Shown: positions 25,366-39,300 of the stretch, one piece after another
Layout: the number at the start of each line of letters is the position of its first letter
Position numbering within the stretch: position 1 is the stretch's first letter
Assembly: GCA_003344405.1 (NCBI GenBank)
Contig: NOWV01000033.1
Span: 434,001-498,000, forward strand
Length of the DNA: 64,000 nt
Direction of reading: 5' to 3'
DNA from: Trichoplax sp. H2
Lineage: Eukaryota; Placozoa; Uniplacotomia; Trichoplacea
Made by a program: the position numbers and the translations under genes
Notes under the pieces: model-generated
Seen by the model: the letters and a program-made list of their open reading frames with translations, nothing else
The model's database searches: none
What the model was told of the DNA's origin: nothing

Positions 25366-27539
25366 ATTTTAAGTTATTTTGCCCACATTTGACTTAATAT
25401 TACTGTGCTTTATATTAATTAGCTTATAACGCCAACATGCACAAGTATAAACTTATTTCATAAGCATATCGATAACGGCTACTATTCTTTCAATAAATAA
25501 GCTAATGTAAGAATTATTCGAGCTTACAGAATAGTTTATGAAGCATAAGGTAAATATTAGTGAGATAAAATTTCAGTTTTGCATAGCTTTTGGCCTCATG
25601 AGTACGTCGACTGTTTGCATCTGCAACCCTTAGTGCAACATGTATCGTTAAAACTCTTTCTATTATCTCCACAGCACAAAGCTACTAAATAAATAAAATT
25701 TGATAAATTAAACTTATTTAAAACGGAAGATTTATTCTTCTTCGAGGTAACAACAATGAAATTCTCATGAAGACGATTTAAAATTGTATAGCGAGATCCG
25801 ATGCGATGTTTTTAGTAGATTTAAAAGAAAAATAATACAGAATTATGGAAATTTCTGCGAGTAATAAAGTATAGTGTAGTTAACCATTGTTATGATAATA
25901 TCATCTTAAATTACTATGAGCGTATATTCCGAGGATTTTAAAGAGAGAAGTAAGTTGTTATGCTGGCAATATAATGACGAAATAAAAACAACGGAAGAAA
26001 ATCAATAACAAATAAATATTATCATCTCAAAGTATGCATGAATTAAAAGAATTTTTACTAAATATGTACGATATTATACGTTACATGCCTAATATTACAA
26101 AAATAGGATCAAAATGGGATTATTCCAACGAATTTCAATAATCGAGAAAAATAAATTCTATAAATATTGCAGAAATACTTTCTAGAAAAATAAGTTCGAA
26201 ATATACAGGCGTTCACAATCGATAAAATTGAACTTTATTCTTACTGATGATTCGCTTTCTTATTATAGCTAAATCGTGATCAATTTATAAAATTTTCCGT
26301 ACTTCTATAAGTGTGCCAATAGCTGATAAGGCAGTAGACCTTCTAAAGCATTTTAGTTAAGTCTTTGTTTTCTATCCAATAAATAAGCTCAGATATATTT
26401 CTCTTGTTTACAATTTAATATAAATACAGAGATTATTTTCTTAAATTATATTATACGCCAGGATATCGTACTTGGATACCATCGAAATTTTCTATCATAA
26501 TAATCTTGAATTGTTTGATCAAATCGGTGAAATAAAAGCATCAATGATTGTATTTATGCTTATATAAAATAGAATAGAACCAAAGGTTTATCCTTAGTTA
26601 TAACAATTTATTTGACATTTGATAACTAATATAAGGTGACATTTTAATATAATACTGTTAAATTCTTTATTCTACTAAGGATTATAGTAAATCCAGCTCC
26701 AATTAAAGAATTCTTCATTCACTTGTCATAAGTACTTTAATGAACATAGCTTAATTTCACTTTCAATCAAGGCTTTTATTGAATTCGAATCTTCATTGCG
26801 GAATTTTTATGAGTAAAATTATCTATTTCTTCATTCAGAAATACAACGTACGTACTTTCGTATTCCTTCATCTTACTTAACGAAATACAATGTCTTTCCG
26901 TTTTCATTGCCGTGGTGCGAATGAACATTTAGGAAAATAAATAACATAAGCAAATATTTTGTACGGTAAATTCATCTTAATCGCTTGCAAATTCTTTAAT
27001 AAATGAAAGGTTTTAAGAGCACTACTATCAAATTTGTAACATAAACTGAGATTTTTTGAAGGTACTGTAATGTAAGATCAAAGCGAGTATGATGCAAAAG
27101 CATGTTATGATATGAACACCATTGAATAATAGTAAAATTGCTGCGATATACCTTTGTAACATGAGAGAATGCATATTTACAACACAACACAAGTAAATAT
27201 ATATTTACCACCATTCCAAATCAGGTCAAAACTTCGACAATAGATATGTTGCATGCTTATGTCAAAATCGATATTATCGATATTGACTAGTCAATATCAG
27301 TTTCAGTGAGTACTGTTGTTATAAATCTATATCTGTAACGAGGAAATTCAAACTACGACAAGAAATCTACCATTGTGAATCTATTGTAGGGTTTGCGTTT
27401 CCCGACATCTACCTGCAGTACGACTCTAATACTAACGATTCTTCATCGTTAGGAGGGAGAGTAAACACACCAATCTCTTTTAGACAAAACTGAACTAAAA
27501 CTTTATTAAAAAGACAGCAAATTTATGGTAAATCCATAT

Positions 27540-28095
27540 AAACATTAACTATCAGTGCTTAGATAATATTATAAAACTCTACACTTATCCGTCAAAAATG
27601 TATGAAATCATAGATAGCAAGTATTCTCGACAAATACGAAAGTATGTTATCCGATCGAAGTAAGGTAAGCACAAGTTAGCAAAGTCACTCCGCGATAAAC
27701 ATCATCTAAACAAAAGTTTTTAACCTAAATTTACTCCTTAGCATAGAAATAGCAATAATGTAAAATGGCCATATTGCTTTAGACAATACTTGTCACACCT
27801 TATAGGATAAATCATATATTACGTTTAACGGAGCGCTTAGTCTTGTAAATATTATAGATTAGGAATTCAATATTTTTCAACATGTTAGCAATTGTAAAAA
27901 CTCATGTAGTGCGCTGTTGATTGAATCAAATTTAATAACATTATATAATATTAATTATCAGTACTGAGATAGCATTATAAAATTATGCTGTTGTCTGTCA
28001 TCAAATATATAACGTCATATATAACGGTATCCTCAACAAATGCTAAAATGTGTTATCTGGCCAAAATATGATAAGCACTACTTAGCAAAGGTTAG
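27540..28095. repeat. Diverged direct duplication, about 407 bp apart
   Basis: The stretch around 27550-27690 (atcag-gctt-agataatattataaaa, then a tgttatc-gatcgaag-aagcacaagttagcaaag-like run) recurs in order at about 27957-28095 with many substitutions. Shared order of several words over 150 bp indicates an old tandem duplication. Confidence 0.6.
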
Positions 28096-30284
28096 ATAGC
28101 ATACATTACTAAAGAAGCAACCTATTCTTTATCATGTACCTGACAAGTTACTTATACTTAGCTTGTAGCGAGAAATTTTAAACGTATCATACTATAGGCC
28201 TTTTGAATCTGTCGCTGTAAAATTATATGGAAATTCGAAAATCTATATTTAGTAAGGAGGTGTTATACTTTTAAACCATGTTTTCTTATGACTTCCATAT
28301 TACGATGTTGAAACTGAAGCTTGTCTTTAGTATATTGCTTATAGGATCATTTACAGAGCTGCTTTCTTCGTGATTACAATTGAATCTAATAGAATTATTA
28401 AGGTTAGAATTGCACTTAGAAGCTTGTGCTACATTGCCTGGATAATTAATCAAGGTTAGGCTCCTTTAAAAGTTCTCTTTAAACTGATATCAATGAGTGC
28501 TTTCATCATTTTAAAAATCATATTATAAAATTTCATGAATGCCTTCAATATCGATATTAAGTTAATCTGATAAGCTCCAAACCTTAAGATGTACTATAAA
28601 TAATGACTTCATGAATTCATTTATGACATGGTCGAACTACAGGAAATGAAATATTACACCTCTATTTGTGATGAATCCTTTCATTACGTGATGATACTAT
28701 AAACAAATGCTCTGTTTGAGTTACAGATATTTTTCAATGCTCAAATGCAATCAACGCTGTACTGCCTTCAATTACTGGATATCCCCATGAATAATAGCAT
28801 ACTTGAGTTATCTATAGTAATATATGAATAATATCAGAAGAAAGAATGCAAAAAGTAAATACCTTTTTTGATTCGTAGATACCTTTCAGTCCATCAATGC
28901 TGTGGATATGGCACTCTGCAATCACCGGATATTACATAGAATAATAACTAGATCAGCTTGCCTATAATAAGTGAATAGTTTTAGGGTGAATAAGGTTAAA
29001 ACAAATGCCTGTAAGTACCCTATTTGATCTACGGAAATTAGCAATCCTTCAAATTCAATTTGAAGTTGTATTTTCCTCTACTGCCCGAAATTAGATAGAG
29101 ATATGACTTGATGAGATTATCCATGACAATATCTTACCTTAATGTGATAGTCAAATACTTTAAATCTTTCAGGTTTAACTAATACACCTATCATAATATA
29201 TTTTAGGTAATTTCATCTTAAGGAATAAATATTCGTTCTGGAACTTCGATGTATTTTGACTACTGTAACTCTAACGCGAAATACTGGATTAATACTGACA
29301 CTATATAAGATCTAGCACATAACAATACCAATATGAGTAAAATAAAAAGTGTAGAAATACAATATGATTTTTACTTTTATTGCTAGCTATAGTCCTTCAA
29401 AATTGTTCACAGTTACACATAAAGCAGATTTATTAGCTTTTGATTGGGTGTATAACTATTTAGTACTACTATCCAAACAATCAAAATTAGGAAATCTAAA
29501 ATGAGTAACAGGATGAAAATCTGAATCACATACTAACGGATATCAATGCTGTAAACAATACTATTTACTCTGAAATAAAATCAATTAAGAAATCTAGAAT
29601 ACTTTAATTAATGGGTTAATAATCATGAACGGCATATCGATGAACTGGTTTTATGACGACCGTATTATCAATGCTAATTTCCTCTCTATAATTCTTCGGA
29701 AAATATTGCATTGTGCATAAACTTAATTAAAAAGTAGTGGAAAGATGCCACAACTTTTAAACATAAAATGTAATTTAATTTATGACCATTTTTACATAAA
29801 CATTATCAACCTACCGTAATTTGCTGTACTTTGAATTTTCTTCAAATGGGTGTCACGAAATTGGTTAAATATCTAGAAATGCACACTAGTCCATGAGGAC
29901 AACCATCTTAGATTCGAAGAGTATAATAAAATAGAAATAAACGCAATCAAGGAAAAAATACTTGCATGTCTGTATCAGTAGTAATCATAACTATTTCACA
30001 TTGTAGTATCGAAACATTCAATTGTTATTTGGCTCTGTACTTTGCCGTTAATTTATGATAGGGGTGAAATTTTCCGTGCCGATCACTGAACTGTTCTCTC
30101 CTCACTCGGATTTACTATATGCATGCTCGTCATATTCGTATATTATATTATTAGTTCATGCTGGTAACCAATAGAAAGAAATGAAAATTACTCTCGTTTA
30201 TATTCTCATAGTCGGTAATATCAATAGAATAATGTTTATTTCAATATAATTTCGAAGTTAGAATTTGTATAAATCCATGTTGTT

Positions 30285-31060
30285 AAGTATTGAAGGGAAA
30301 GGGAAAATGTTTCTCTTTTACATTTCGATTTAGGGTACCGTAATATTCTATTGGATAATATGTATTTCAAAGTATTCCAGAAGCTCATACATATGCTAAT
30401 TCATACGGGAAGTATTTAAAGTGAGAATAGCCTGATCTTTTTTATATTCTTAGTATTATTGATGACTGAATTATATTAATTTTACACTATATGTGAAGTA
30501 ATAGTAGTACGGACATTAAAGGGAAAAGGGAATAAATTCTTTTTTCTGTTTATTTACATTGTTGATAATATTTCATTAAATAATACTTGTTTCATCTTGA
30601 TCTAGAAGCCTATACGTATATAGGTTCATATTGGCAAACATTGATGGGGTAAAGGGGATAGCTGTAATTTATTAAATTTCTTTGTAATATTAATGACCGA
30701 ATTACAAGCTATTAGTTTCATAGTGATTCTAGAGTTGCGGTAATCTGAATATAATAAGGAAAAGGGAAGAAGTACTTCCTTTACGCTTACATTTAGGAGA
30801 ATATTTTATTGAGTAATGCTTATTCACTTTGATCCAGAAGCTCATACGCAGTTTACACTAGTAATTATAGTATTGAAAGGGAAAGGGGATAGATGCGCTT
30901 CTTTTATATTTTTACTACATTAACGTAGACTGAATCTATATATGTTATGTATATGTTAGGGTTGACATTAACATACATATTTCATAGCGATTCTGAAGCT
31001 ACGGTAATGCGGATATAGCTTATGCAAGTAGACACCCAAGGGAGAGAGGGACTGATGCTG
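30285..31060. repeat. Decayed tandem repeats, about 230 bp, purine-run core
   Basis: The core gaaagggaaa(a)gggaa recurs at about 30290, 30519, 30755, 30873 and in weaker form at 30648 and 31038. The word ccagaagctcatac recurs at about 30379, 30604 and 30833. Spacing of about 225-235 bp with half-spacing of about 115 bp suggests an old array of two-part units. Confidence 0.65.
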
Positions 31061-34000
31061 TTCTTTTGATTTCTTAACAAAATTAATCAATTTATGTTCG
31101 TTTTACCGCAATCCTGGAATTTCATTTTTGCACTAGCTAATTTTGATGTAGGGTTAAGGGTATAATGTGATATGCAGTGCAAAATAAGGGCAGCATGACA
31201 AGGTACGTTCAGTAGATATACAGTCCAATTTTCCAAATTTGCAGTACGTAAAAGTACTCTTCTAGTGAAATATGCTACACGTATTTACCATTAAAGTAAA
31301 TTAATGATATCAGTAGTCTTCGACATATTTTTAGAATTCATATAGCTGATATGAAGGAGATTGAACCGCATGCTGGAGGTATTTACTTGTAATGTAAATA
31401 ATAATAAGGAAAAGTCAATACTATTATATTTCATTTTTAAGCATTAAAAATTAAACTAGCCCACAAATCAATAGCTTTAATAGATCAAATCATTTTATTC
31501 GTCCGCCTATCTTACTGTAGTTTGCTTAAGATACATTGCTATAGTTGTGAATAGTCAGTTGGTAGATATCAATCTGTAAAACTACTTTTAATCCGTACGG
31601 TATTTAATATTGCTATACTTCACATACTTTACAATTTAGAAAGGTTTAGTATACATGCGTATCGCTGAAAATAGAATTAAAAATATTACATTTTCTGTAC
31701 TGATTTAACACTGTCTTAATTTTAATACAAGATACATTGTTTAGCTATCCTACCTACAATATACTGTAACCATACTTTTAAAGCCAGGACTTTAATAACT
31801 GCAATTACTATTAATAAATAGAAAATTTCTACAAAAGAATTGTTGTCTTGCACATTTTCTAACTACGAAATTGTATGCTTATTTTCCGTAGATAAGTTAC
31901 AAAAATGAATACTTATTCTTGCTTAATTGCATATATAGCTATTTGCATATCAGAGACAACCAACAATGTGATTATTCGACTATCTCGATAAAAACTAACA
32001 TCATAAATATGGTTACAAGTTGTGTTGTTAGTTGAGCATTTAATAAATGAGAAATATTTTCTCTAGATAGTTAGCGTTGAATTATTATCGTAGTTTATTG
32101 ATGGCAATACTGTACGTATAATAAATGGTAGGATATCCAAGCAGCCAACAAAACAAAACTTGACGACATAATAACAGTAGAAAAACGTTCTTTGTGATTC
32201 AAAGATCAAAATGAAAGTAATCTTATACTAGAAAACATTAATTATAAATGTCTGTACTACGCCTTAATAATATTTGTGCGCTGGCATAAGATTATTAAAT
32301 AAATTCAAAGAACCCTTTATTAACTGCTTTGAATAAAAGAACGATGACTTAAATTTATGGGCAAATATCAATCAGAGTAGCAAGGCTGCACTATCTCTTT
32401 CTTTTCAGTCTGATCGAAAAAGAAACTAAGGGTATTTTATTACAATGTCGGTATTTATTAGTATAGTGCATGAGCCATCGTTGAAGATAAATACATATAC
32501 GAGAGTATAAAGATACCAGATCAACAATAAATTATTAATATTAAATTCAAAAATAAGAGATTAGAAGATCCTTCACTACAATCCATATTAAAATTTAACC
32601 TGTCATTGTACTATAAAATTTTAGTACCCTAACTACCAGATTCTTCTCTCGCGTGAAAATATTTACGTGAATGAAGGATGTCTCTGATCTATTCTTTAGT
32701 TGCTTCATTTATGTATCATCGTTGAATGAAATTAGTTGAATAAGACCATAGCCGTATTGATATCCAAAACTATTTTTGAAGTTTAATCGTAATCATTACA
32801 CGCTATCTATCTTATATTGCTGGATAAATCCCAAATACTTTTAAAAGTTTATTTGATATACTAGAAATAATGAGAGATATTTTTATCGAAAAACACATGA
32901 TCTAATTAGTTGCCATGCTAAGGTTAATACTATTGATATATTTCAACATAAATACGAAGAGTTTAAATTAAGGAGGACGGACGAGTGATGTGTCGTAATA
33001 ATTTGGTCTATACAGTACAAAATGTGGTTGGCCAAGAAATAAATATTCGGGTTATATTATCCACCTTATTACGTAGTATTGACATAGATGGGAATGATTT
33101 ATTACAGCTCATAATGTAACCGTAAATTGATCAATCAAGTCTAATATTCTGAAAATCTAGTTTTCTTCTTTACCCTATTTTTTGAATATGAAGGGATATT
33201 TCTATCCAGCAAAATCGGATAGATTTATTTGCTATCAATGGAATTTAAAGTAATTAAATACTTACATAAGTTAAATGTAACATTCGAGTGATCGGCGCCT
33301 ATATTAACGTTCGAATAGTAAGACAAAACGATTTTATCTCGACTAGATAGAAATGCTCTAATCTTTTAAATGATAACTTTAAAAATGATAGAGATAATAG
33401 TATGATTTGAATCGACTTGATAGATCGCACTAGAGTATTTCCTTATAGTATAGAAAATAGCAACATCTTTAATAAAAATTTAAGGCAATCTCTTTAATTA
33501 AAGATGATCATAATCGAATTTAACAATGGTAAATATCTCATAAACTATATTCGTATTTCATTGATATTCTCACTTTTGTTATTGCATTTGTAGGTAAATA
33601 ATAAATAAGATTGAAATAAACTCAATTCTATGCAAAGATTTGAATATTTAATATGATATTGTCTAGCATGAAAGAGAAATTTAAATGTGATATCGGGTAT
33701 TGCCTTTGTACACTTATTCTTATATAAGATATATAACCTATCATCATAATTGGCTCTATAACAAAGTAATTATCTTCTTTTAATTATTACTTTGGCTACT
33801 GTGAGAAATTAACTACACTAATGTGCGAATATGTGCAAGATTAAGTTACACAGTTGTTTCCCTCTTCTCAAAACGAAAATACACGTTGGCGATACTTTAC
33901 TTCCTTCTTATTCCTCTTGCTAATTACTTCGCATTGTATGGACTACAACATTATAATTAGGATAGTATGAGGTGGTAGTAAATGTAAAATTTTATGTTGC

Positions 34001-35668
34001 CGTTAATCTGAAATACAGATTGCTTAAGAGAACTACTAGAGTCACTACATAGACTATTTTAGCCAGATGAAATTGAGTATAATTAATATCAATCGTATCG
34101 AGCTTGGATTGATCTCTTCTTGCTTATTGGCACGGTTAATAAGAATACTCAGAAATCCAAATGATAAAATGAATCATTGCTTAATTTTATTAATTATTGT
34201 TTTTGTAGTATATATCGAGATCGATTTTAATTACCGTAATTAATTAAGTTCGCCTCGTCATGACGTTCTCGTTTCGAATTTAACAAATCGATTTTAAATG
34301 TTGTAATAGAAGGATCCAAAGAGTGTCATAGGAAAGCATACGTAAGCAAAACTGAGAAAGAATCCAATATGTACTGACAGTGATAGCTAAGATTATAACT
34401 ATTTACTTAATGCCACGATAGAGATCCCTTCAAGTTCGATCCTGCTTAATTTTTATGCTAGAAGGGGAAAAATGAAGCGATATTGAAATAAGATTACGAA
34501 CAAATTATAAATGATTAATTTTGTCGTATACATGTATACTGAATCGTCATATTATGAAGAAGGTGGTATAACCTGAAATGTTTGATATTGAAAGCGATAC
34601 ATTTTTGAAATTTGCTATCGGGTCAAGAAAACGTAAAATAATTTATTTAAGAGTAGATATTTCATATTATAATATCGCTACAAAGCTATTTTATATAGCA
34701 GCATAACTTAATGCTCTAAATCATTCATATAGAAAGATTTAATAAATAAAAAAGGCATAAAATTTTATCAATGGATTGATTAGATCTAAATTAATACTGT
34801 AAAGACCGATATGTTGCATCACTTCTTTAGAATGGCGATTACAACAATATTTATGGATATACAGTATAATTGAAATGATTAAGGTAAGCATGACTCATGT
34901 ATGCTGCTCTAGTGAGGATAGAAAGAGTATCCGACAGACATCCTATCTGTAATTATAACGTTGGCTTCAGCAGTGTTTTCCCACATTTTAAGAATAAAGA
35001 AAATAGGATGCTATCTTTATTTGGAATGATTATAGCCAGCAGTTCAGCACAATAGACTTTAGGGATCAGTTCTATAATTAATATCTATAGAAGCAGATGG
35101 AATAAACGTGATGAAATGAGCTAGAAATATCCAATGAAAGCTGATTTCAATAAGAGAAGTAGTATCTGATTAATTAGTACATTTTCATTTAATTAAAATT
35201 ATTGGGGACAAGGTGGATCCTTTTAAAAGTAAATTCATTAGCTTGTTTTCCAAATATTTTTTTATTTATCTAAGTTGCCAATATTCGCAAATAGTGTCGG
35301 CATAGAATGGCATAGTAAAATTCTACTTTAGCATTTTTGAATGCCGGATTTTATCCATAAATATTACAATAATTATAGCTGTACATAACTTATTTCTTGC
35401 TTGCTATCGTCAACTTTATATGCTAGTGCCGGTGTAACCACAGCTTTATTTGTCGATATGAAGTACGATCAATTGAGAAATTTGATCCATAGTCGGCTGG
35501 GTACAATGTCCAACTTAATTGACAATACGATTATTGTACATTGCGTAGAAACTATCAGAAAATCCACGGTGATTAATTGGCGATAAAATACACTAGTAAT
35601 AAATTATAAAGATGGCTGAAGAAATTAAAGGATTGTAGCCACCAAACGACTATTTACAATAATAACCA

Positions 35669-36319
35669 TTAGGGTAGTAATTCAGCACTGCTACTGCTTC
35701 GAATTGTAGGTAGGCTACGAATTCGCCAGGTACGTGTAGGTTGTTTGTTTGTGGGGCTAGCACTGGTAGAACACGTTTCAACTAAGGATTCATCAATGGA
35801 TGATGATGATGATGGTGCTACACGCGTTGGCCGTACTGATTGAAGGCTAAAAGCACGCTTACGATCTCTAGTTGAACAATATTTGGATTGATTGGTAGAT
35901 GATTCGTCGGAGTATTTATTCCATAAATAAGTTTGAATAGTACATTTCATAATACTGGGTAGTTGTTTACAGTCTGTTTCAAGTAGGGCAGCATCACGAA
36001 ATGTTAAGATAATTTGTGCTGTTTCATCGGGTGAAATTTTACGAGCTAAAATTTCTAATTCGTCACGTTCAACATCCGGTATCCTATCATTTTTGAACGA
36101 ATTTGTTGTTAACCAACTATAATCGGCATTTAATTCTTTCTGCCTTAATTCACGTTGACGTTGGCGAGTTGCTTCGCTTACCTCTTTGATACATTCGACT
36201 ACCTCACTAAGTAAAATTTTAACGACGTTGTCAGCTTGACGACGATGGGCTGATTGATGACATTGATGATTATGGTTGAATTTGAAAAAGGAATTTAAGC
36301 GTATCATGCTGGTAACCAT
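35669..36319 (-). CDS. RD3: RD3-domain protein (retinal degeneration 3 family), intronless
   Basis: Vertebrate RD3 binds and restrains retinal guanylate cyclases during trafficking. This is a single 216-codon exon starting at ATG 36319. The first part contains a helix with a basic, Arg/Gln-rich run (ATRQRQRELRQKE). The family core follows: ADYSWL, then ERDELEILARKISPDE, then ILTFRDAALLE and LPSIMKCTIQTYL. The Ser-rich tail contains TRTWRIRSLPTIRS, resembling the conserved WSMPEFR end of vertebrate RD3. Length is close to the usual 195-200 residues. It has no introns, although the human coding region has one. A His-rich start (NHNHQCHQSAHRR) and a TCATCATCATC run coding for Ser are local low-complexity. 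RD3-like paralogues (RD3L) are an alternative name. Confidence 0.8.
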   Translation of the reverse strand: MVTSMIRLNSFFKFNHNHQCHQSAHRRQADNVVKILLSEVVECIKEVSEATRQRQRELRQKELNADYSWLTTNSFKNDRIPDVERDELEILARKISPDETAQIILTFRDAALLETDCKQLPSIMKCTIQTYLWNKYSDESSTNQSKYCSTRDRKRAFSLQSVRPTRVAPSSSSSIDESLVETCSTSASPTNKQPTRTWRIRSLPTIRSSSSAELLP

Positions 36320-36354
36320 AATTAATGATTAGCAATCAATAAAGGAACGTTGTG

Positions 36355-36375
36355 AAGAGAGAGAGAGAGAATAGG
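36355..36375. repeat. GA microsatellite upstream of RD3
   Basis: A short (GA)n run at about 36357-36372 lies 40 bases upstream of the RD3 start, within the probable 5' UTR or promoter. Confidence 0.6.
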
Positions 36376-39300
36376 TAAAGAGGCCAAAAAAAGAGAGGAA
36401 GTTTTGCAGTAGAATCAACGTTCAAGCGATACTTTAAGCTGCATCAACGGAGCTACGATCCAATTGCAAGCAATTTTATACGTGCTCTATAAGTAAGCCA
36501 GTGATAACAATTAAAATCAATACTAACTTGTAAACTTTAGATAAGGTAAAGCTAGTGTTAATAAACAAGAAAAAAAAATAAAAGTTAGCTAAAACCTATG
36601 ATAGTATTGAATGAATCGTATGATATCCTCATTTATGTCTGTATAGAATAACAACAATTAACTGCATTCTAGGCAAATATTCTCTACCTTTGAGTTTAAA
36701 AATACAATCTAGGAAAACAAACCATTAAATAGGTACTTTTTGGGCAGGCAAGAAGATGAATTTGCTTCTATTTTAATCTATTTAGACACGTTGATGACGA
36801 CAATACAACAGATTAAAGCTAAGCAATGTCTAAGATAGCATCAATACAAATGAAAATACGATCGATACAACATGGGAATATGAGACAAGGTTGGCTAGCG
36901 ATGATTAATAAGGGACGATCAAAAGCGAATTGAATCTTTTTTAATTAATAGACTCAGAGATCAAGAATGAGCTAAATAGACAATTGGAAAACAATACTCT
37001 ACGTCAGCCCAATGAAGAATTGTTATCCATTTTATCACGTGGAATGATCAAAAGATTGAATTATTGTGCTGGTTGGGGGACGTCCATGAAATTAATAATA
37101 ATACAAACTTAGTCGTTATTAGTTGCTAGAAAACGTTTTCTATTGAATGTTTGATTGTTACTACCATAGTAGTTGGTTACCCAGCATCATCATCAATCTA
37201 TCGTCAATACAAATTATTGACAGAAAAATTGAATAGCTCTAGCTTGGCAGGTTTGATCAACTTGACTGACTTATTATTGAATGTCAAATGAGCTAGATTG
37301 TTCATGGAGGGAAAGTGTTATTCAATCATTGATCATAACTTTGTTTACTGTTTTTCAATGTTATTTTATCACATTTTCCAATAGTATGATTAGAGTATGG
37401 TTAGTGCAATAATGCTTGAGAAAGTAACAATTCATTCAAGTAAAGGATAATGTAGGTATAGATTTTTTTTTTCCCCCCTCACATCCTAAACATAGCTGCA
37501 TTAATGCAGATAAAAGAGATTCTTTCTGTTGTATATCCAGACGATTCGAGGAATTACGTAAACCTTTTGAATTAATTTATCTTGACGGATATTGTTACTT
37601 AAGACAGTCATCACTGTATTACGACAACTGGAAGAGCTCTTTTTGTCATGCTTTCCATGACCTCAATAAATAACATTTTCTATCAATACAGTATATATCT
37701 ATTTTGGCTCTTTGCAAGAACAAATAAAACTTCACCGTAATAAAATAAAAAAACAATATTGAGTTTTAGTCGTTATGGCTATAGCAAATATGCAATGATC
37801 ATTTATTGGCATGCTGATGATAGCGTAGTAGCCGGCCATTCCACTCACAGAGGTCAACTTCCCCCTTCTATATAATATATTTATAGTGTGCATCGTTATG
37901 ACAATTAGCAATGGTAAATATAGCATGAATGCCTGCTGCTTGTGGGCGCAATTAAGTTTCCCCTAGTTTACTATAATGCTATCATTCGAGAAACTTATAC
38001 GTATACAGATAACTTTGGGAAAATGAAGGAATTCGAAGAAAGACATTGAAAGAGAAAATACATTTTCTTGCTTAGACTATGCCATTGTATGTACTTTACT
38101 TCTATCAAATCACAAAACTTTCTCAGCTGGAATACCCATTTGATTAATTATCAGGAAGTATATTGTATGTATAGCCCTAACAGCTTTGCTATACTTTCTT
38201 GATAATAACAAAAGGGAATGAATCTGAAAGGGAAGAAATATTTTCCATCGCCTTTTATATATTTCCGCTTCGGCCATGAATGCTTATCCTTTTCAATATA
38301 GCCAATAGGATACGTAATTTCCTATTAATTAATAAATGGCTAAATCGTTTAGCAATAAAATGGTCATTGATAAATGTATAATACTCGTCATATCTTAAGA
38401 AAATTTGATTTATAATGAATTCACAGTCTAGTCATGCTGTATACGACAGGGAATAATATTACCTTATGTCCACTGATCGAGTCTGATCTAGTTGTTGAAT
38501 GCCAAACTGAAAGTAACTCTTCGAATCTCTTTAGGTTAGCGAACTGGCGTTTATTTATTCTCGATCAATAGTGCTATATATGAGACGTAACCTGCTTAAT
38601 GTCAAATATTAATTAATAGACTGGACAATAATCTTTCTGTGTATCGCTCAAGCTAAATAATTCTTGTAGAAAATAGTTATAAAAATATCGCTTTACAGTA
38701 GTATGGGTACCCCTGGCGTGCGTACTTAACGGCAAGATAATCCATACAAGAAAGGCGTAATTTGAAAATTTGAGTTTATTCTGTGATTTATTACCAATAG
38801 GGGTACGTTAGGCCAGAAAGTAGAGCGGCGAGTATGATTAAAATAAAGTATAGCCCTGTATATCTAGTGAAATAGTATCGTTATATACAGAAATCTTGAA
38901 GTTTTCGGGAGGGATTTTACCATCGATCGCAATATCAATATTTTTGTACAGTCCTTTAATTTAGCTTATTGTCCAATAAAAATTAAGAGGATTTTTTTAG
39001 AGGGGGGGTTATCGTCACTCTTTTAATAAGTATTAGACAAATCAAGACTAGAAATGATATACGATATAGCAATTAATGCCGTGCATTGTGCTTACGGAAA
39101 TGAAGAAGATTTCAGAAATTATGCGATAAAATATTAAGTGGCCTCTTGATTCAAGTCTCACCCAAAGCTCATAGTGAAATGGTAAAATTTCGTCGCTTTC
39201 TTCCTGTACACTATATTGAATCCATGCCCATTTTCTGTTAGGGATAACTGTTGTCAAAATTATTAGATATCCAGATGTACACTCTCTATTGTACTCTACA

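Larger units (their letters stand above)
25366..35400. other. Ten-kilobase gene-poor, AT-rich stretch
   Basis: No open frame with recognisable motifs and splice context was found on either strand. What is visible is relict repetition: a diverged duplication at 27540-27690 and 27945-28095, a short one at 28732-28800 and 28883-28950, and a decayed purine-rich series at 30285-31060. The rest looks like unique, low-complexity AT-rich DNA. Confidence 0.6.

Noticed and set aside
35401-35586. 61-codon plus-strand frame beside RD3
   Set aside because: The peptide looks somewhat protein-like, but there is no ATG (it opens at TTG), no motif and no partner exon.
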